Positions 57,301 through 61,063 are shown, numbered from the stretch's first letter. The stretch: DNA of 64,000 nt from Symbiodinium natans (GCA_905221605.1 CAJNDS010000746.1:431961-495960); one strand, 5' to 3'. Notes: generated by a model from the sequence alone, not told the origin. Numbers and translations: made by a program.

Positions 57301-57476
57301 TCTCCCTGCAAATTTAGGATTGTATCCATTGTGGCCGTGGGCATGGGGCCCCCGCCCCCCCCCTGCTCTCTTGGGGAATTGCTGGACGGTTTAGGGTTAG
57401 TCGGTTTTTGCAGTCAAGGGTTTAGGCCCCCTAAACCCTAAAGCCTGCTTACCCTGGTAAGCATGAACACCTCCAT
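19811..57476 (-). CDS. Unrecognised helical protein, about 44 exons (unit C)
   Basis: A chain of about 44 short exons from ATG at 57,476 to TGA at 19,811 gives 1,995 nt, in frame throughout, or about 664 residues. The exons are the unique blocks between telomere-like tracts. At most junctions the first 2-6 intron bases recur at the next exon start (examples: GCCCAG, GACTG, GTCC, GCAG, GTGT). The product is rich in Leu, Ala, Glu and Arg, with predicted-looking helices and no membrane segment. I recognise no domain. It sits 665 bp downstream of the sulfotransferase stop and 300 bp upstream of the unit D start, on the same strand. The longest intron is 4,983 bp. Some exon ends are alternatives, and wrong joins are possible. 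Confidence 0.65.
20228..20338. mobile_element. Foldback family 4 copy
   Basis: CTTGGTAGCCCAGGAACCGT ... ACCACGGGGCTGCCAAGG; core TTTTGGGTTGGTTATTTTA. Confidence 0.7.
20584..20638 (-). CDS. Unit C exon 43
   Basis: DPTLARALAAAQDLAAGR, GT donor. Confidence 0.6.
20935..21030 (+). repeat. Short tandem repeat of GGGCAAGGTCATAAA
   Basis: Five copies of a 24-bp unit GTGGGCAAGGTCATAAAGTTA with small changes. Confidence 0.85.
21444..21492 (-). CDS. Unit C exon 42
   Basis: QLAPRLWWLAAGPPSA, GA donor. Confidence 0.62.
22584..22621 (-). CDS. Unit C exon 41
   Basis: AEKGMQKILDSQ; the donor GCA is repeated at exon 42. Confidence 0.6.
23060..23600. other. Unique 0.5 kb block in unit C intron 40
   Basis: Open frames on both strands. 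The plus-strand frame over 23,290-23,558 is Cys/His-rich (CRLCTCTRGFW, CHACALDW). No acceptor-donor pair fits unit C. Could be a fragment of another gene or element. Confidence 0.3.
24060..26620. mobile_element. Telomere-repeat-free block in the longest unit C intron
   Basis: 2.5 kb with different composition from its flanks. It contains TTTCGAAATTTTCG-type palindromic runs (24,595-24,735), a doubled TTTGGAGTCTTCGCG segment (24,838-24,965), three copies of CTGTCCAGACA (25,149-25,229), and open stretches on both strands near 25.5-26.4 kb without recognised motifs. Probably an inserted element of unknown type. Confidence 0.45.
27605..27676 (-). CDS. Unit C exon 40
   Basis: ALDASGSDWTQELAISALCA and SAVC. 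The 3' end is one of several in-phase GC sites. The following intron is 4,983 bp. Confidence 0.65.
28954..28983 (-). CDS. Unit C exon 39
   Basis: VVGAQAVEKF; the donor GCT is repeated at exon 40. The frame continues AASDETFRRRR. Confidence 0.6.
29238..29261 (-). CDS. Unit C exon 38
   Basis: ADEEARGI with a GTAGGG donor; GT is repeated at exon 39. An earlier AG would add MKVLQ. Confidence 0.6.
29363..29835. repeat. Tandem array, unit about 60 bp
   Basis: About eight degenerate copies of a unit containing TACAAAGGGACCATAAGGGA and ATATTGGGGGT plus TTATAGTAT. A single related unit occurs at 45,205-45,250. Lies in the unit C intron before exon 38. Confidence 0.85.
30095..30227. mobile_element. 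Family 7 element with telomeric insertion
   Basis: Same element as at 17.9 kb with few differences, but about four CCCTAAA units (30,145-30,173) sit between AATAAAC and CTACCTTATAAGAG. Confidence 0.85.
31317..31331 (-). CDS. Unit C microexon 37
   Basis: AQIRL, 15 nt, GC donor. It fits the phase on both sides but is too short to be sure. Confidence 0.35.
31812..31838 (-). CDS. Unit C exon 36
   Basis: ANDVLEELL, GC donor. The frame continues ALQ. Confidence 0.55.
32819..32875 (-). CDS. Unit C exon 35
   Basis: VKETAEDTLQRLSPPSLFM. GC donor at the edge of a TTTAGGG tract. Confidence 0.65.
33242..33262 (-). CDS. Unit C exon 34
   Basis: DITSLEQ; the donor GTG is repeated at exon 35. The open block extends both ways (IWHICGRQ before, VLRPLPWQ after). 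Confidence 0.55.
34021..34071 (-). CDS. Unit C exon 33
   Basis: APVLLDDQSEILAQIQE. The end is uncertain: GAC-repeat donors at 34,057 or 34,054 are also in phase. Confidence 0.6.
34383..34448 (-). CDS. Unit C exon 32
   Basis: AGHLSIRGDNPLLPSQVLQL then PL, a GCA start after CCAG. The intron to exon 31 is only 106 bp and lacks telomere-like repeats. Confidence 0.48.
34555..34677 (-). CDS. Unit C exon 31
   Basis: 41 codons including KRCIELGRCLPTASEVNICN and WAAKIGRKAKVLKMLGP. GC donor. Confidence 0.62.
35030..35142. mobile_element. Foldback family 3 copy
   Basis: ACCCAGGAGTAACCTAGGAA ... CAAGGGCCTACCTTGGGTT. Homologous to sulfotransferase intron 1. Confidence 0.75.
35386..35398 (-). CDS. Unit C microexon 30
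   Basis: QLRV; the donor GCAG is repeated at exon 31. The frame continues AAHAFVQQRL, so the 3' end may lie at 35,377 or lower. Confidence 0.42.
35803..35837 (-). CDS. Unit C exon 29
   Basis: AWERTEMRLRR. The donor GCAG is repeated at exon 30. Coding potential extends upstream (IPPEMRE), so the start may be earlier. Confidence 0.6.
36393..36508. repeat. Direct duplication of 50 bp
   Basis: CCCAGTAAATTGAGCATGTC and GCCTCCCAGTCGCTTTGG occur twice in tandem with a few changes, in unit C intron 28. Confidence 0.9.
36854..36905 (-). CDS. Unit C exon 28
   Basis: SLSVHGPWKHPLLRIPS in the chain frame. EPVRAWSMEASALAHPECWG is also open. Confidence 0.42.
37717..37727 (-). CDS. Unit C microexon 27
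   Basis: 11 nt (ELL plus two bases) with a GA donor repeated at exon 28. The frame stays open to 37,707 (RIAS), an alternative end. Confidence 0.35.
37858..37975. mobile_element. Imperfect foldback
   Basis: TTGCTTAAGAACCCCAAAAG and TTCTTTGGGGGTTATTAAGC are complementary, around an AT-rich core. Confidence 0.55.
38070..38192. mobile_element. Long foldback, AT-rich
   Basis: CCAAAGAGCCCAATATTGCT at the left and AGCAATATTTGGGCTCTTTG at the right. The inner TTAATTAAGGAATATTCCTT also pairs. Lies inside unit C intron 26. Confidence 0.8.
38215..38279 (-). CDS. Unit C exon 26
   Basis: EGPVGDKARHNVAEHLAIAA then A. The donor GAGC is repeated at exon 27. Its acceptor region is duplicated upstream (38,280-38,346). 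Confidence 0.68.
38280..38346 (-). repeat. Duplicated 3' splice site of unit C exon 26
   Basis: On the gene strand CGGAACGCCCAGGTGAAGGC occurs twice, 59 bp apart, separated by telomere-like units. Only the downstream copy continues into the exon. Confidence 0.85.
38924..38975 (-). CDS. Unit C exon 25
   Basis: VGSLDLIFSPDPRTFIE. The donor GTTTAGGG is itself the first telomere-like unit. Confidence 0.6.
39853..39883 (-). CDS. Unit C exon 24
   Basis: LSGCRGAMLP in the chain frame. A second open frame reads AFGMPGSDASG. Confidence 0.42.
40147..40190 (-). CDS. Unit C exon 23
   Basis: VLAPGSLERFWNNR, phase 2, GC donor. Confidence 0.52.
40916..41033. mobile_element. Foldback family 3 copy
   Basis: GACCCAGAGTAACCGAGGAA ... 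ATAAGGGCCTACTCCGGGTC. A partial second left end lies at 40,848-40,873. Confidence 0.75.
41295..41318 (-). CDS. Unit C exon 22
   Basis: ASEAYKFY with a GT donor. Only 80 bp separate it from exon 21, so this intron is unusually short. Confidence 0.5.
41399..41431 (-). CDS. Unit C exon 21
   Basis: ASGVPANPARE. The GC donor is immediately followed by CCTAAA repeats. Confidence 0.52.
41523..41613. mobile_element. Family 3-like copy, right end lost
   Basis: GACCCAAGAGTAACCTAGTA start and an AAAGTTTCTCATTTTGGCG core, then CCCTAAA repeats instead of the right arm. Confidence 0.55.
42473..42598 (-). repeat. CCCTAAA tract
   Basis: About 18 units, downstream of the unit C exon 20 donor on the gene strand. 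Confidence 0.95.
42656..42685 (-). CDS. Unit C exon 20
   Basis: VIADLGSNIQ; the donor GCCT is repeated at exon 21. The frame stays open a little further (AWRR). Confidence 0.6.
42832..42882 (-). CDS. Unit C exon 19
   Basis: VLGNMSVDMPGDAASAS; the donor GTG is repeated at exon 20. Confidence 0.6.
43514..43546 (-). CDS. Unit C exon 18
   Basis: VPRLRCQVQGF after CAG. A nearer GT donor at 43,526 is possible. Confidence 0.52.
44008..44079 (-). CDS. Unit C exon 17
   Basis: 24 codons including AQLDHLPCGSWLTDFAMTCF. The donor GTCC is repeated at exon 18. Other frames of this block are also open. Confidence 0.5.
44341..44435. mobile_element. Foldback family 1 copy
   Basis: CTTATTATACTAAAAAGTCC at the left and GACTGTTAGTATAAGGGGC then AACATCCC at the right. 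The left tip is missing. Confidence 0.68.
44549..44635. mobile_element. Foldback family 3 copy
   Basis: GACCCAGGAGATACCTAGGA ... TAAGGGCCTACTCCGGGTCC. Confidence 0.75.
44808..44909. mobile_element. Foldback family 5 copy outside the sulfotransferase
   Basis: TTAGTTGCTGTGCATAGGCC ... ACTCACTTAGCGACTAAG. Third copy of the family that makes sulfotransferase introns 4 and 6; AAGTGTACACTTTCAGTTCT is shared. Confidence 0.8.
44969..45019 (-). CDS. Unit C exon 16
   Basis: ATVAGLSMLELDAVASV; the donor GCAG is repeated at exon 17. Confidence 0.65.
45375..45404 (-). CDS. Unit C exon 15
   Basis: APVIKRCVLY in the chosen frame. SGHQEMR (end 45,382) fits the alternative exon 14 end equally well. Confidence 0.48.
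46111..46140 (-). CDS. Unit C exon 14
   Basis: EVALQWTDLQ. The same frame continues AREELRVKSEG to 46,080, an alternative GC donor with a different phase. Confidence 0.6.
46443..46500. repeat. GGGGTTA variant telomere-like tract
   Basis: Eight units of the variant AGGGGTT embedded inside a TTTAGGG tract, a local variant expansion. Confidence 0.9.
47043..47060 (-). CDS. Unit C exon 13
   Basis: AQQLWS, an 18-nt exon. The donor GAA is repeated at exon 14. Confidence 0.58.
47097..47225 (-). repeat. CCCTAAA tract with CCCTAGA variants
   Basis: About 18 units between unit C exons 12 and 13, including four consecutive CCCTAGA variants. Confidence 0.95.
47530..47583 (-). CDS. Unit C exon 12
   Basis: DCFTLFMQDPQDTDILEE. 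The six bases GCCCAG at the donor recur at exon 13, the longest duplication seen here. Confidence 0.75.
48538..48585 (-). CDS. Unit C exon 11
   Basis: VHQRLEGISKNFRYLN. The five bases GACTG at the donor recur at the start of exon 12. Confidence 0.75.
48780..48923. mobile_element. Foldback family 2 copy
   Basis: TACTTGGAGGTTCACGGTAC and the complementary AAGTGCCATGAACCTCCAAG. Inner arms include TACTCATAA / TTATGAGTA. Confidence 0.82.
49314..49397 (-). CDS. Unit C exon 10
   Basis: 28 codons including DVLLLMNHPDTSEASQDAMI. The donor GTT is repeated at exon 11. Confidence 0.75.
49572..49619 (-). CDS. Unit C exon 9
   Basis: DLRSRAVYAQILRRLR after CTCAG. The donor is probably GC; the end is less certain than the frame. 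Confidence 0.62.
49678..49795. mobile_element. Foldback family 6 copy
   Basis: TTGGGGGTTTACGAAGATAA ... CTAATATCGTAAATCCCCA. Confidence 0.68.
50097..50214. mobile_element. Foldback with 22-bp perfect arms
   Basis: CCCAGATCTTCCAAAACCCC and GGGGTTTTGGAAGATCTGGG are exact complements. Single copy in this window. Confidence 0.8.
50252..50275 (-). CDS. Unit C exon 8
   Basis: ATRVLEYL; the donor GAT is repeated at exon 9. Confidence 0.55.
50614..50634 (-). CDS. Unit C exon 7
   Basis: AGFARFR; the donor GCG is repeated at exon 8. A 21-nt exon between longer introns. Confidence 0.45.
50698..50830. mobile_element. Foldback family 2 copy
   Basis: TACTTGGAGGTTCATGGGTA ... GTACCCTGAACCTCCAAGTA, with CCCCCAATTATAAG / TTAAAATTGGGGG inner arms. 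Confidence 0.82.
51319..51361. repeat. CT microsatellite
   Basis: About 21 CT units in unit C intron 6. Confidence 0.95.
52119..52142 (-). CDS. Unit C exon 6
   Basis: AEITTGMA; the donor GCAG is repeated at exon 7. The frame stays open past the donor (ADPSHLENVGG), so the 3' end could be lower. Confidence 0.58.
52308..52402. mobile_element. Imperfect foldback
   Basis: CCCCTCAATTCAGGAATATG and TGTATTCCTTAACTCAGGGG pair imperfectly around an AT-rich loop. Confidence 0.5.
52978..53069 (-). repeat. CCCTAAA tract
   Basis: About 13 units immediately downstream (gene sense TTTAGGG) of the unit C exon 5 donor. Confidence 0.95.
53082..53129 (-). CDS. Unit C exon 5
   Basis: VSNRFTTVEEECEDLE. The GC donor leads straight into a TTTAGGG tract. 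Confidence 0.7.
53155..53230 (+). repeat. TTTAGGG tract
   Basis: About 11 units upstream of the unit C exon 5 acceptor. With 52,978-53,069 it brackets the exon with opposite orientations. Confidence 0.95.
53451..53516 (-). CDS. Unit C exon 4
   Basis: AAIFENTVLPGAQFFVNDQG then DH. The donor GTGT is repeated at exon 5. Confidence 0.72.
53901..54057 (-). CDS. Unit C exon 3
   Basis: The longest exon of the unit, 52 codons, including SEVSQVPFWCRANPPNAKPQ and YGLDLYVAADTKGKHQHDQR. Codon use looks normal. GC donor. Confidence 0.7.
54790..55965. repeat. GACGCCACGTG minisatellite
   Basis: Dozens of GACGCCACGT copies at irregular 10-30 bp spacing. Left of the CG run they alternate with TTTTGACGCC; right of it with GTGTCTTCG. 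CACGTG hexamers are frequent. Open frames here are repeat artefacts. Lies in unit C intron 2. Confidence 0.85.
55411..55461. repeat. CG dinucleotide run
   Basis: About 50 bp of nearly pure alternating CG, divides the two halves of the CACGTG minisatellite. A Z-DNA-prone sequence. Confidence 0.9.
56734..56837. mobile_element. Foldback family 6 copy
   Basis: TGGGGGTTTGCGATAATAGG ... CAATTATCGTAAACCCCCCA. A truncated relative lies at 57,689-57,740. Confidence 0.7.
56994..57046 (-). CDS. Unit C exon 2
   Basis: VRNFVPSWRSDRHGHSL after CCAAG. Phase 2, GA donor. Confidence 0.6.
57453..57476 (-). CDS. Unit C exon 1, start
   Basis: MEVFMLTR followed by canonical GTAAGC. GTA is repeated at the next exon. 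It is the first ATG compatible with the chain. Confidence 0.5.
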
Positions 57477-57816
57477 CCTTCACCCTCAAAGGACAATCGG
57501 CTCTGCAAGGTGTGGGCGTCTAGGTTTACAAAGGGTCCCAGGTTCTAAGGGTAGTTTCATGGTCCCTTTCCCCTAAACCCTAAACCCTAAACCCTAAACC
57601 CTAAATGGGGACCTCCCTTATATGCCCTGTAGAACCCAAGGGCCCATGCATCAGAACCCGAAAAAGAAGGCCAGGGACTACATGGGGGTTTACGATACGA
57701 AGGGACCCCCAAGATAGACCTCCCAAATACTGGGATCCCTAAACCCTAAACCCTAAACCCTAAACCCAAAAGCCTAAAGCCTGCCCCAATATGGCAAGCC
57801 CAGATATTCTAGAGCC

Positions 57817-57895
57817 AAGAGTAACCTGTTTTAAAGGGGTTGAGGAGGGAACCTAAACCCTCAAAAAAGGGAATAAGGGCCTACTCCGGGTCCCC
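57817..57895. mobile_element. Foldback family 3 copy, left part shortened
   Basis: CCAAGAGTAACCTGTTTTAA ... ATAAGGGCCTACTCCGGGTC. Confidence 0.65.
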
Positions 57896-58141
57896 TAAAC
57901 CCTAAACCCTAAACCCTCAACCCTAACCCTACATTTAAAAGGAGCATGAGACCCCCTTAGACAGGTCAAGGGTCGGTATTATTGTGGGATCCTTTCCTGT
58001 CCAAGGATTGCAGAGACATAAGACACACAGACCAGTGACCAAAACTCAGACTGGTTTAGGGTTTAGGGTTTTGGGTTTAGGGTTTAGGGGTTTAGGCTTT
58101 TGGCCCACGTCTCGTAAGCACTTACATGTTTTTCTTGCCAT

Positions 58142-58284
58142 TCAGCTGGTGACTGGGTCCGGCCAGTTCTCAATCGAATACCCTAGCTGCTCTTGCATGT
58201 CCTTCAGTTGTTGCAACCATCTTGGGTCCAGCTCCAGCAAAGATTCCTGCGCAGCCTGCATGCAGTCCTTGTCATTCGAGTGGC
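58142..58284 (-). CDS. Sulfotransferase exon 7 with stop
   Basis: 46 codons plus TGA. It starts HSNDKDCMQAAQESLLELDP and ends IENWPDPVTS. Confidence 0.9.
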
Positions 58285-60271
58285 CTTTGTTGCTAAGTTC
58301 ATAAGCCCCTAAAAAGGTGTACACTTTCAGTTCTATAGGGGATTACCCTATCCCAAAAAAAGTGTGTACTCATTCAGTTACTAAGGTGGCCGTTTTCGGA
58401 GATGGTGTTATTGTAGGTGGGGTTGACGTTCAAGTCCTCTACCTTGGCTGCCTGCCAAAGCCGAGACAGGCCCGACTCTGGGACTGTGGGCGCGAAGAGG
58501 AAGTGAAACCTACACTGCACCTGGAACCCGAGCAAAAAATGCTTATCTTCTTGCTGTTTCTTAGGACTTATAATATCCATATAATAAAAAACATATAATA
58601 AAAAAGAAATTGTCCCAAGCATCCCTAGCAAAAAAATCTGATTCTTGCTGTTGTTTAGGAATATTATAGTACCCCAAAATTCAAAATTATTCCCAAGTAT
58701 CCCAAAGAAACAGCCTCTGAACCACGTCGTCAAAGCCTTCCGACGACTTGGTGACCTCCTCGAAGCGCACGTGGAACATCTCATCCGCACTCGTGTTCGT
58801 GTAGACGTCCACCATGGTCCTTAGTTGCTGAGTTCATAGGCCCCCAAAAAAGTGCACACCTTCAGTTCTCTAGGGACTCTAGGGGATTCTGGTAGCCCAG
58901 AAAGTGCAAAGTGTACTCTTTCAGCTACTAAGGGTCTGAATGTTCTGCATCATGGCGGGCCAGAGGGCCATGAAACCTTCGAGAGGGCCCATGAACATGA
59001 TCTCGGGCCATGGGGCCCCTGCATAGTGGCCATACTCCTCACCCCGGTGGTGATAGCAGTAGGCCGAGACGAGCATGTCCTTCCGCATGTTCCCTTACTA
59101 GGTTTAGGGTTTAGGGTTTAGGGTTTAGGGTGTAGGGTTTAGGGTTTAGGGTTTTAGGGTTTAGGGCTTCTTCAGACTTCTTGAGCCCTTGTTTACGGGA
59201 ATATGGGGGCCTTACATCCTCCCTTCCAGCCCCTTGGTTCCTTGTGAGATAAACTCAACCCTACACCCTAAACCCTAAACCTTCAGCCCTACGCCCTGAA
59301 CCTTAAACCCTAAACCCTAAACCCTAAACCCGAAGCCCTAAACCCTGCACCCTAAACCCTAAACCCTAAACCCTAAACCCTAAACCCTAAACCCTAAACC
59401 CTAAACCCTACCCCAAAGCTGCCGTCCTTGGGCTTGCGAATGGCGTGGGCGCCTCGGATTGGCAGCTGGCGGAAGGAAGCCGCCTTCCGCGCCATCGCAA
59501 AATTTCCGATGCGGGCGCCGTTGTCCCATTGTATGGGTATGTCCTATGCTTGGGGTAGGGTTTAGGGTTTAGGGTTTAGGGTTTAGGGTTTAGGGTTTAG
59601 GGTTTAGGGTTTAGGGTTTAGGGTTTAGGGTTTAGGGTTTAGGGTTCAGGGTTCAGGGTTTAGGGTTTAGGGTTTAGGGTTTAGGGTTTAGGGTTTAGGG
59701 TCACTAGGATGGCCCTTAAACCCCCTCTCAAGACAATACTCCTGAACATCATCCTCTTACTCTTAAACCAAATCTATAGGAGAATATAAAATGTCCCAAA
59801 GGCCTACCGAGTATCCAACCGGTCGCTGCACACATGGTCGTGATCTGCCGCAGTAATGGCACTCGTGCCCGTAGGATTCCAGTGACAGGAGGAGGGAGCA
59901 CCCAGGGTGTCAAAGGCATGTGTCATCACCTAGACCCAGGAGTAACCTAGGGTGTTTAAGGGGAGTAGAAGGGAACCTCAACCACCCAAAAAAAAAGGAA
60001 ATAAGGGCCTCCTCAGGGTCCTAGTCACATCTCGCAGCAGCTGGCTGCCGGACTTGTGGTGCGTACCCACGAAGTAGTAGTGCTTCTCCCATGGCTTTGG
60101 GCCCGCTTGTTGGGAAGCCCCTTTGCCTCGGCTAGAAGCCCGCGACTGCACCAGGGACAGGGGCGCGTCACGACAGCTGTCATCCAATACTGCTGTCGCA
60201 CCCGGCTGTGTGTCGGAGGCGCCCCAAGCGAGTGCCGCAAAGAAGGTCTGAAGGATGGCCCTCAGCTTCAT
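58142..60271 (-). CDS. Sulfotransferase, complete, 7 exons (unit B)
   Basis: Joined exons 60029-60271, 59816-59929, 59427-59543, 58937-59079, 58712-58819, 58391-58509 and 58142-58284 give 987 nt, 328 residues and a TGA stop, with every phase matching. Seen: a hydrophobic N-terminus after MKLR (signal peptide or anchor, residues about 5-18); a 5'-PAPS loop GTHHKSGSQLLR (69-80); the 3'-phosphate motif with R155 and S163 in HAIRKPKDMLVSAYCYH; a VRFEEV block near 223; and a typical C-terminal EN...DP helix region. Family knowledge: such enzymes move sulfate from PAPS to a hydroxyl or amine, usually in the Golgi or secretory path. The substrate cannot be told. Length is normal for the family. The ATG at 60271 was chosen over an upstream in-frame ATG because it starts the signal peptide. 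Donors are GT, GA, GA, GA, GT and GC. Confidence 0.9.
58285..58390 (-). mobile_element. Introner element = sulfotransferase intron 6 (family 5)
   Basis: 106 bp with ends CTTAGTAACTGAAT and ACTTAGCAACAAAG and a GCCAC duplication. The core shares AGTGTACAC, TTCAGTTCTATAGGGGAT and related words with intron 4. A GC-AG intron. Confidence 0.88.
58391..58509 (-). CDS. Sulfotransferase exon 6
   Basis: Encodes FHFLFAPTVPESGLSRLWQA and the EDLN and ISEN stretches that precede the family C-terminus. The donor is GCCAC, a GC donor, repeated at exon 7. Confidence 0.9.
58510..58711 (-). mobile_element. Introner element = sulfotransferase intron 5
   Basis: 202 bp with GTTTC duplicated at both ends. It contains GGGATACTTGGGAAT followed by two blocks of TTAGGA / CAGCAAG sequence. 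A related copy lies at 4,027-4,082. Confidence 0.8.
58712..58819 (-). CDS. Sulfotransferase exon 5
   Basis: Encodes TMVDVYTNTSADEMFHVRFE and the following EVTKSSEGFDDVVQR, a family-typical segment. It ends in phase 2 before donor GTTTC, repeated at exon 6. Confidence 0.9.
58820..58936 (-). mobile_element. Introner element = sulfotransferase intron 4 (family 5)
   Basis: 117-bp foldback with ends CTTAGTAGCTGAA and TCAGCAACTAAG, flanked by a GACC duplication. It is homologous to intron 6 of the same gene and to a copy at 44.8 kb. Confidence 0.88.
58937..59079 (-). CDS. Sulfotransferase exon 4
   Basis: Starts DMLVSAYCYHHRGEE, completing the PAPS 3'-phosphate motif (S163). It ends in phase 2 before donor GACC, which is repeated at exon 5. 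Confidence 0.9.
59080..59426 (-). repeat. Sulfotransferase intron 3 with inverted telomeric arms
   Basis: 347 bp with a GA donor. On the gene strand a TTTAGGG tract follows the donor (59,256-59,410) and a CCCTAAA tract precedes the acceptor (59,101-59,167). About 90 bp of unique spacer lies between them. Confidence 0.75.
59427..59543 (-). CDS. Sulfotransferase exon 3
   Basis: 39 codons starting DIPIQWDNGARIGNFA and ending HAIRKPK. R155 of the 3'-phosphate motif lies here. The GAC at the donor is repeated at the start of exon 4. Confidence 0.88.
59544..59815 (-). repeat. Sulfotransferase intron 2 with telomere-like tract
   Basis: 272 bp with a GA donor. The 5' part resembles sequences near 41.67 and 44.73 kb (GATGGCCCTT...CTCTTAAACC on the plus strand). 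The rest, next to exon 3, is about 20 TTTAGGG-type units, read CCCTAAA on the gene strand. Confidence 0.7.
59558..59700 (+). repeat. TTTAGGG tract
   Basis: About 20 units in sulfotransferase intron 2, ending 15 bp from the exon 3 acceptor. Confidence 0.95.
59816..59929 (-). CDS. Sulfotransferase exon 2
   Basis: 38 codons starting VMTHAFDTLGA, the usual continuation of the P-loop helix in this family. It ends at ...CSDRL before a GA donor; exon 3 resumes with GAC. Confidence 0.88.
59930..60028 (-). mobile_element. Introner element = sulfotransferase intron 1 (family 3)
   Basis: The 99-bp intron is one foldback element. Its ends CTAGGACCCTGAGGAGG and the reverse complement of GTTACTCCTGGGTCTAG match imperfectly. 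GTGA is duplicated on both sides. The first GTGA forms the donor and the element's terminal TAG forms the acceptor. Other copies of this family lie at 35.0, 40.9, 41.5, 44.5 and 57.8 kb. Confidence 0.85.
60029..60271 (-). CDS. Sulfotransferase exon 1
   Basis: 81 codons from ATG to GAT. It holds the signal peptide, a low-complexity linker and the GTHHKSGSQLLR loop that grips the PAPS 5' phosphosulfate. The donor is GTGA, repeated as the first four bases of exon 2. Confidence 0.9.
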
Positions 60272-60825
60272 CTGACGCTTCTGGTCAGAAGGGAAGGGAA
60301 GGGTGGTGTGGGATTTCTGCCACCCTCCTTTGAGCCGGAGGAAAGCAACAATGCGATAGGATCCCTCGCAATGACACAGACCTCTGGGAGGATCCAGACA
60401 GTGGATTCCCATGAGGGTTCCTCAGAATGACCCAATAGTAGTATAGGGAGGGGGCTCTTTTTTTGGATCCTCCCAGGGGTCTGGGAAACAAGCCACTCAC
60501 AAGTCCCCAACCACCACCAAAGCGCCCAAAACGTTCTTGCCCCAAATTATGCTCAGCCCTGTATATCCCAAACCCTATAACCCCTAAAACCCCCAATCCC
60601 TGAAACCCTTAATCCTAAACCCTAAACCCTGAACCGCCAGGCTCGAAGGCGCCAAAGCCCAAGCCCTAAACCCAGTTCGGTGTTTGTTCCTCCCAGGGCC
60701 TTGAGCAGCTAGGTCCTTTAGGGTTTAGGGTTTAGGGTTTAGGGTTTAGGGTTTAAGGTTTAGGGTTTAGGGTTTAAGGTTTCGGGTTTTGGTTTATAGG
60801 TTTAGGTCTTTGAGGGCTTAGGGTT

Positions 60826-60924
60826 GGGATGTTCCCGCGTATACTAACAGTCCTTAGTTGGGACTATAATAGACGGGTACTATAATCCCTATTCAGGACT
60901 GTTAGTATAATGGGGAACATGCCA
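60826..60924. mobile_element. Foldback family 1 copy
   Basis: GGGATGTTCCCGCGTATACT and the matching right arm TTAGTATAATGGGGAACAT, with TAACAGTCCTTAG / AGGACTGTTAG inner arms. Confidence 0.78.
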
Positions 60925-61023
60925 TGTTTAGGTTTTGAGGGTTTAGGGTGCGTAGAAGGGGTGCAAGTGTAGGGTTTAGGGCTTTCCTGACTTCAGGAAA
61001 TGTAGGGTGTCGGGCTTAGGGTC

Positions 61024-61063
61024 GAGAATGTGTTGAAGAACAATCCATCGCCCGGTTCCATGC
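61024..61063 (-). CDS. Unit A exon, frame uncertain
   Basis: AG|GCATGG acceptor. The frame HGTGRWIVLQHIL fits the chain. A second frame, MEPGDGLFFNTF, is also open. Confidence 0.33.
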
